The notes beneath the pieces were generated by a model. That model saw nothing but the letters and a program-made list of their open reading frames with translations. It was not told where the DNA came from and made no database searches. A program made the translations under genes and the position numbers. A DNA stretch of 10,169 bases, from the NCBI GenBank assembly GCA_026387555.1, contig JAPLLM010000074.1:1-10169 (forward strand), written 5' to 3'. Below, piece by piece: positions 6,409 to 10,169 of the stretch; positions within the stretch are counted from its first letter, which is position 1, and each line of letters starts with the position of its first letter. This DNA is from Candidatus Omnitrophota bacterium (GTDB taxonomy: Bacteria; Omnitrophota; Gorgyraeia; Gygaellales; Profunditerraquicolaceae).

Positions 6409-7422
6409 TTATTTTATGGCGTCCTGCGGAACTTCCCTTAAGTATTTCGCGGCTAATTCAGGTGGGGTAGCTACGACGTAGAAACCGGAGCCCCATTCAA
6501 AACCTGCAACGCGGGTAAGCTTGGGCATAAACTCGATATGCCAATGATACCCGTCGCCGGAAGCGTCACCGTTGATCGGAGACGAATGTAAAATAAAATT
6601 ATACGGTAAATGCGGGAATATATGTTTTAACCTCAAAATTATTTCTCTTAATATCGCTGCCAAAGCAGGGACTTCCTCCGGAGGCATATGGCAAAATTTG
6701 CCGTTATGCTTCTTGGGCATTATCCAAAGCTCGAAGGGGAAACGCGAGACAAAAGGGCAGAAAGCCAGAAAATATTTGTTTTCTACGACAATCCTCTCCT
6801 TTTCCTGCGTCTCCTGCCGGATGATGTCGCAGAATATGCAACGCTCGCGGTATTCAAAATATTCATGCGCCCCTCTAATCTCTTCGGCTACGTTCTTAGG
6901 GACCATCGGGAGCGCGATTAACTGCGTGTGTGGATGTTCCAATGACGCACCCGCGGAAGCTCCGAAATTTTTAAAGAGCATCACATACTTAAAACGCTTA
7001 TCTTTGATCAAATCGTTTATCCTGCGGCAATACATACCGATAAAATTCTCGATTTCACCTTGGGTAAGATCGCAGATATCTTTCTCGTGATACGGCGTTT
7101 CGATACAAACTTCATGCGCGCCTACGCCGTTAGTCATATCATACATGCCTACGCCATGCCTATCGAGATCGCCTTCGATCTGCAGAGCGGGGAATTTATT
7201 CGGGACTACACGCACCTGCCAACCCGGCGTATTGGGAAGAGTCCCGGGTTCGCGGATAGCCTCTATCTCCGGCGGGGTCTGGGTTTCGTTACCATAACAA
7301 AACGGACAGTTACCGCCTTTATAGATCTGCGGCTCATACTCGTAATCTTCGGGTTTATTCGGATGATCCGTATCTACAATGACCCACCTGCCGCCTATAG
7401 GATCCCTTCTTAATTCACTCAT
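6409..7422 (-). CDS. galT: Galactose-1-phosphate uridylyltransferase family protein, active site intact
   Basis: A HIT-superfamily nucleotidyltransferase. The classical reaction exchanges UMP between UDP-glucose and galactose-1-phosphate through a uridylyl-His intermediate. The 337 residues include the zinc pair CPFC (39-42), GVGAHE with His103, the active-site EHPHTQ (162-167) with nucleophile His165, a second CIFC pair (195-198), and the metal-site residues His279, His293 and His295 in YHWHIE. VRVVPNKFPAL (70-80) keeps the Asn that aligns with UDP-binding Asn77 of E. coli. The sequence is of the broad bacterial GalT type, so other hexose-1-phosphates or ADP-sugars are possible; related plant proteins are ADP-glucose phosphorylases, and glgC lies in the same window. 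No galK or galE is visible. The start overlaps the upstream paralogue's stop as TAATG, with AGGGGAG ahead of it. Confidence 0.9.
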   Translation of the reverse strand: MSELRRDPIGGRWVIVDTDHPNKPEDYEYEPQIYKGGNCPFCYGNETQTPPEIEAIREPGTLPNTPGWQVRVVPNKFPALQIEGDLDRHGVGMYDMTNGVGAHEVCIETPYHEKDICDLTQGEIENFIGMYCRRINDLIKDKRFKYVMLFKNFGASAGASLEHPHTQLIALPMVPKNVAEEIRGAHEYFEYRERCIFCDIIRQETQEKERIVVENKYFLAFCPFVSRFPFELWIMPKKHNGKFCHMPPEEVPALAAILREIILRLKHIFPHLPYNFILHSSPINGDASGDGYHWHIEFMPKLTRVAGFEWGSGFYVVATPPELAAKYLREVPQDAIK

Positions 7423-8444
7423 TAAACTTGCACTCCCCTTAAGAATTCAGCCGCATTCTCCGGTGGTAAAGGACAAATATAAAAACCCGTGCCCCACTCA
7501 AAACCGGCAACCCGCGTTAAACGCGGCATGATTTCAATATGCCAATGGTAATCATTATCAATACTCCTCCAGTATCCGAGCTTCTGGCGTTTAAAAGGTG
7601 TTGTATGGATGACGAAGTTATACGGCGGATCATTCAACCCCTTCTTGAGTTTTGCCAGAGTCATTTTCAAGATCCTTGCAAGCATAGTCCGGGAATTCAG
7701 GTCCATCTTGGTAAAATCGCTGGAGTGCTTCTTAGGCAGGATCCAGGTCTCAAAAGGAAACCTGGAAGCAAAAGGAGCGACAGCCACGAAACCGTCTATG
7801 TCAAGAATAACCCTGCTCTTGGTATCCAACTCCTGTTTGATCATATCACAGAAGATACATCTCTCATGATAATCATAATAATTCCTTGCCCCGACTAATT
7901 CTTCCTTGACTCTTTTAGGATTAATGGGAGTTGCGATAAGCTGGGAGCGCGTGTGCTTGAGCCTCCCTGCTCCGGCTGCCCACCCGTGATTCTTAAATAC
8001 TAAGACATATTTAAAACGTTTATCCTTTTCGAGGTCGTTTATGCGGTCGATATAACAGGAGATGACCTTAGTGATCTGCTCTTCACTTAAATCGCTGATA
8101 TTGTCAACGTGTTCATCGGTTTCAATGATTATTTCGTGAGCACCCACGCCGTTCATCAAATCGTAGAGGCCCTTGCCGCGGCGATCCAGATCGCCTTCTA
8201 TCATCAAAAAAGGAGAGATGCTGGGGACAACGCGCAAGTCCCAACCCGGAGAGTTTTTAGCCGTACTCTTGGGCCGCAAGGCGTAGATTTCAGGCGGAGT
8301 CTGGTCTTCATGCCCTTCGCAAAAAGGGCATGGTTTCTCCGGCGGAGAATCCTGCGTCCCGGCAAACTGGTCCGGCCGTCTCGCGCGCTCCGTAGCGATG
8401 ATCACCCATCTACCGATAATCGGGTCTTTTCTTAGTTCTGGCAT
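7422..8444 (-). CDS. GalT-family paralogue lacking the nucleophilic histidine
   Basis: A 340-residue protein that aligns end to end with the next gene: same opening (M-x-E-L-R-x-D-P-I-x-G-R-W-V-I), CPFC at 39-42, GVGAHE with His103, CIFC at 196-199, and His280, His300 and His302 in YHWHIE. The metal sites and fold therefore look intact. The active-site HPH is instead His164-Thr165-Arg166, so Arg replaces the residue that forms the nucleotidyl-enzyme intermediate. Gln168 is kept. The UDP-contacting Asn of the PNKFP motif is Ser75 in PSISP. One extra residue lies before the active site and a short insert (about 285-293) before YHWHIE. The frame is clean and well conserved, which argues against a dying gene. 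It may be a heterodimer partner of the intact copy, a sensor, or an enzyme with other chemistry. It is first in the operon; the ATG at 8444 has no Shine-Dalgarno but a -10 box 9 bases upstream. Confidence 0.88.
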   Translation of the reverse strand: MPELRKDPIIGRWVIIATERARRPDQFAGTQDSPPEKPCPFCEGHEDQTPPEIYALRPKSTAKNSPGWDLRVVPSISPFLMIEGDLDRRGKGLYDLMNGVGAHEIIIETDEHVDNISDLSEEQITKVISCYIDRINDLEKDKRFKYVLVFKNHGWAAGAGRLKHTRSQLIATPINPKRVKEELVGARNYYDYHERCIFCDMIKQELDTKSRVILDIDGFVAVAPFASRFPFETWILPKKHSSDFTKMDLNSRTMLARILKMTLAKLKKGLNDPPYNFVIHTTPFKRQKLGYWRSIDNDYHWHIEIMPRLTRVAGFEWGTGFYICPLPPENAAEFLRGVQV

Positions 8445-8453
8445 AATTGTGCT

Positions 8454-8481
8454 ATTATAACAAAATTTCTCCGGCTTGCAA
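8454..8481 (-). promoter_or_regulatory. Candidate sigma70 promoter of the galT-gap-pgk-tpiA-secG operon
   Basis: On the minus strand, TTGCAA (8481-8476) and a perfect TATAAT (8459-8454) are 16 bases apart. The -35 matches at 4 of 6 positions. Nine bases separate the -10 from the ATG at 8444, so transcription should start within about 1-3 bases of the start codon, giving a leaderless or nearly leaderless mRNA. It fills the 37-base gap after fmt and fits a transcription unit of seven genes from the galT-like gene to the MFS transporter. Evidence is motif and position only. Confidence 0.55.
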
Positions 8482-9423
8482 CTAAATTTTTCCCAAACAC
8501 TCCTTTACCTTAATTTTATGTCCGGAAATAAACTCCTGCGCTGACATAGGCCTCTTACCTTCGATTTGCAGCTCAAGCACGTCTAAACAACCGTCTCCCG
8601 CAGCAACTTTTATCATATTATTAAAGATCTCGATTACTTCACCCGTCCTTACACCTGATACCGGGCACCGCACGCCCACTTTAGCTTTATGTATTTTCAA
8701 TATCTTACCCTTATAATAGGTAAACGCACCCGGCCAGGGGAGCATACCGCGCGCCAAATCATGCAAGTCAGAAGCTGAACGGCTCCAATCGATCAAACCG
8801 TCTTCTTTTTTCAAAAGAGGCGCTAAGCTTATCGCTGATTCATCCTGCTTGGCCAATTTTACCTTCTTATTTTCTATGGCCGAAAGAGACTCAAGCAACA
8901 ACAACGCGCTAGACTCGGATAACCTTTTACTTAAAATAACTGAAGTGTCGTTTTCATCAATGCCGAACTTTCTCTGCATAATTATCTCGCCAGCGTCCAT
9001 TTTGGCGTTCATTTTTATGATAGTCACGCCGGTTGTTTTCTCGCCCTTGATGATAGCCCAGTTTATGGGGGCTGCTCCGCGGTATTTAGGTAAGAGTGAC
9101 GCGTGGGCATTTATCGAGAATATCTTAGGGATATCGAGAATCTCCTGCGACAATATCTGGCCGTAGGCGATAACAATAAACAGATCCGGCTTAAGGGCCC
9201 TTAAGAAATCTGCGCCTTCCTTGGAGTTGATTTTCTGCAGCTGGAATACTTTAAGTCCGGAGGCCTTAGCTATAATCTTAACCGGCGTACCTTCCAAATG
9301 CAGTCCCCGGCCCTTCTTCTTATCCGGCTGGGTCACGACACAAGAAATCTTATACCCCGCCTCGATAAGGGCTTTTAACGGCACAACCGCAAATTCCGAA
9401 CTTCCGAAGAATACTATATTCAT
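8482..9423 (-). CDS. fmt: Methionyl-tRNA formyltransferase
   Basis: Transfers a formyl group from 10-formyl-tetrahydrofolate to Met-tRNA(fMet) for translation initiation. The chosen start at 9423 gives 313 residues beginning MNIVFFGSSEFA, as family members do; an in-frame ATG at 9441 would add six residues (MQTPYN) and overlap priA, and is less likely. The catalytic domain shows the KKKGRG loop (35-40), Asn105, His107 and Asp143, with SLLPKYRGAAP (109-119) and TGVTI (131-135) between. The C-terminal tRNA-binding domain ends with LQIEGKRPMSAQEF (285-298). A Gly/Val/Arg-rich stretch at about 250-261 is coded by a degenerate heptamer repeat. The start is one base after the priA stop. The priA-fmt link is common in bacteria, but def, often between them, is absent here. 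Confidence 0.97.
   Translation of the reverse strand: MNIVFFGSSEFAVVPLKALIEAGYKISCVVTQPDKKKGRGLHLEGTPVKIIAKASGLKVFQLQKINSKEGADFLRALKPDLFIVIAYGQILSQEILDIPKIFSINAHASLLPKYRGAAPINWAIIKGEKTTGVTIIKMNAKMDAGEIIMQRKFGIDENDTSVILSKRLSESSALLLLESLSAIENKKVKLAKQDESAISLAPLLKKEDGLIDWSRSASDLHDLARGMLPWPGAFTYYKGKILKIHKAKVGVRCPVSGVRTGEVIEIFNNMIKVAAGDGCLDVLELQIEGKRPMSAQEFISGHKIKVKECLGKI
8642..8676 (-). repeat. Degenerate 7-base tandem repeat inside fmt
   Basis: Read on the minus strand, five successive 7-base units each begin with GG: GGCGTGC, GGTGCCC, GGTATCA, GGTGTAA, GGACGGG. The middle three are close to a GGTGTCA consensus. They code for G-V-R-C-P-V-S-G-V-R-T-G in a linker of the C-terminal domain, a place where Fmt lengths vary. 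A heptamer insert is tolerated because 21 bases keep the frame. The outer units are weak matches and may be chance. Confidence 0.4.
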
Positions 9424-9424
9424 A

Positions 9425-10169
9425 TTATATGGGGTCTGCATCCACTGTTAGTATTATACCTGAATGACGGAAATTTTTTAAGTTTAATTTTATAAATTTT
9501 CCCGCCCTCTCCGGACTCGCTGCTCTAAGCATAATCTGCCAATAGAAACTTCCGCGTAATTTAGGCGGATTGGAAGGATTTACCGAAAGCGCCTCTACGC
9601 CCTTCTCCTTGATCTTACCCAATTTCTCAAATAATGCGGCGGCTGCAACCTTTACCTTCTCCGGATATGGTGAACGCAGTTTGATCAAAATAATATGTTT
9701 ATACGGAGGATACCCCAACTGCTTTCGCTCTTTTAGCTCATTATCATAAAATATTTCCGGCTTATTTTTGATGATTGCTTCAAACAGATGGTGGCTCGCA
9801 GAGCCGGTCTGAATGATCAACTTCTTCCCGGCAAGCAAAACCAGAGAATTTAATGTTACAAAGGCCTTCTCCGCAGAGCGCAAGTCCAACCGGTTCAAGG
9901 CGCTATCAATATTGAGTACCCCTACCAACCCGAACTTGACTTCTTTGAGTTTGAAAACCGCGCTGGTAGCGACAAATATATCGGCGCTCCCTGAATCAAA
10001 TTCTTCCGAATTCGAGATCCTCTTTATCTTTGCCTGGGGAAAGATGCGGGAGAGCTCGCTTTCTATCTTTTCTGTCCCTGTTCCCTTAAATTTAATGTAT
10101 CCTGAATTACACTGTGGGCATATTTTAGGCACCGCCATTTCAAAATTACAATGGCCGCAAGCCAGCGTA
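9425..10169 (-). CDS. priA: PriA-like primosomal protein N', C-terminal part, degenerate helicase motifs; 5' end outside window
   Basis: The open frame runs off the window edge; the visible 247 residues begin at TLACGHCNFE, before the Met at 10138. PriA restarts stalled replication forks. Numbering from that Met, the region shows the end of the zinc-binding module (ACGHC, then ICPQC at 6-10), GTGTEKIESEL (19-29), LVGVLNIDSAL (71-81), DLRSAEKAF (85-93), LGYPPYKHI (141-149) and the closing WQIML and VDADPI, all colinear with E. coli PriA. Helicase motif V (GTQMxAKG) is replaced by ATSAVFKL (57-64), and motif VI (QVAGRAGR plus linker) is shortened to SLVLLAGKK (98-106), losing the arginine finger. 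About 15-20 residues are also missing after KIKRIS (37-42). It may be an ATPase-dead PriA, as described for actinobacteria. It ends one base before the likely fmt start. Confidence 0.85.
   Translation of the reverse strand, partial: TLACGHCNFEMAVPKICPQCNSGYIKFKGTGTEKIESELSRIFPQAKIKRISNSEEFDSGSADIFVATSAVFKLKEVKFGLVGVLNIDSALNRLDLRSAEKAFVTLNSLVLLAGKKLIIQTGSASHHLFEAIIKNKPEIFYDNELKERKQLGYPPYKHIILIKLRSPYPEKVKVAAAALFEKLGKIKEKGVEALSVNPSNPPKLRGSFYWQIMLRAASPERAGKFIKLNLKNFRHSGIILTVDADPI

Noticed and set aside
6572..7090. 172-codon plus-strand frame opposite galT
   Set aside because: Antisense to conserved catalytic motifs, no matching protein family, no promoter or ribosome site seen.
8482..9441. Longer fmt start at the ATG at 9441
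   Set aside because: It adds MQTPYN before the conserved family N-terminus and overlaps the priA end; the ATG at 9423 fits the family and sits one base after the priA stop.
9424..9458. Two TATAAT strings (9458-9453 and 9429-9424) just before fmt as a possible fmt promoter
   Set aside because: Both lie in or at the end of priA coding sequence; the best -35 for the first is the poor TTAAAA at 17 bases, and the second abuts the ATG. Too weak to annotate.

Overview
The window is a compact block of bacterial chromosome in which every recognisable gene lies on the minus strand, so it reads from high to low coordinates. In transcription order it holds the 3' part of a priA-like gene, fmt, two tandem galT-family genes, gap, pgk, tpiA, secG, an MFS transporter, a marC-family gene and the 5' part of glgC. 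Neighbouring genes overlap by 1 to 26 bases or are a few dozen bases apart. The largest gap is 92 bases (4040-4131, between pgk and tpiA), so no gene-free stretch exceeds 300 bases. I saw no tRNA, rRNA, insertion sequence, CRISPR array or phage gene.

No single gene fixes the host. Three things fit an uncultured Gram-negative-type bacterium of the Omnitrophota/PVC kind: moderate GC, the gap-pgk-tpiA-secG order, and a GalT-type enzyme joined to lower glycolysis. This is an impression from gene style and order, not a phylogenetic result.

Region by region: 10169-8482 carries replication restart (priA-like) and initiator-tRNA formylation (fmt). From 8481 to 1748 runs a seven-gene carbon-metabolism operon with a good candidate promoter just before its first ATG: galT-like, galT, gap, pgk, tpiA, secG, MFS transporter. 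From 1767 to 1 a second candidate promoter, inside the end of the MFS gene, precedes marC and glgC. The theme is sugar-phosphate handling: hexose-1-phosphate nucleotidyl transfer (GalT), triose-phosphate glycolysis (TpiA, Gap, Pgk) and ADP-glucose synthesis for glycogen (GlgC). SecG is probably a passenger, as in many genomes.

Most of this is ordinary housekeeping. Four points deserve a second look. The upstream GalT paralogue has Arg where the family has its nucleophilic His, and sits directly against an intact copy. The PriA C-terminal region lacks recognisable helicase motifs V and VI. Both candidate promoters place TATAAT 8-9 bases before an ATG with no Shine-Dalgarno, which suggests leaderless mRNAs. 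A 60-base nested inverted repeat fills most of the pgk-tpiA gap. I found no clear new multi-gene system; the GalT pair is the best candidate for undescribed biochemistry.
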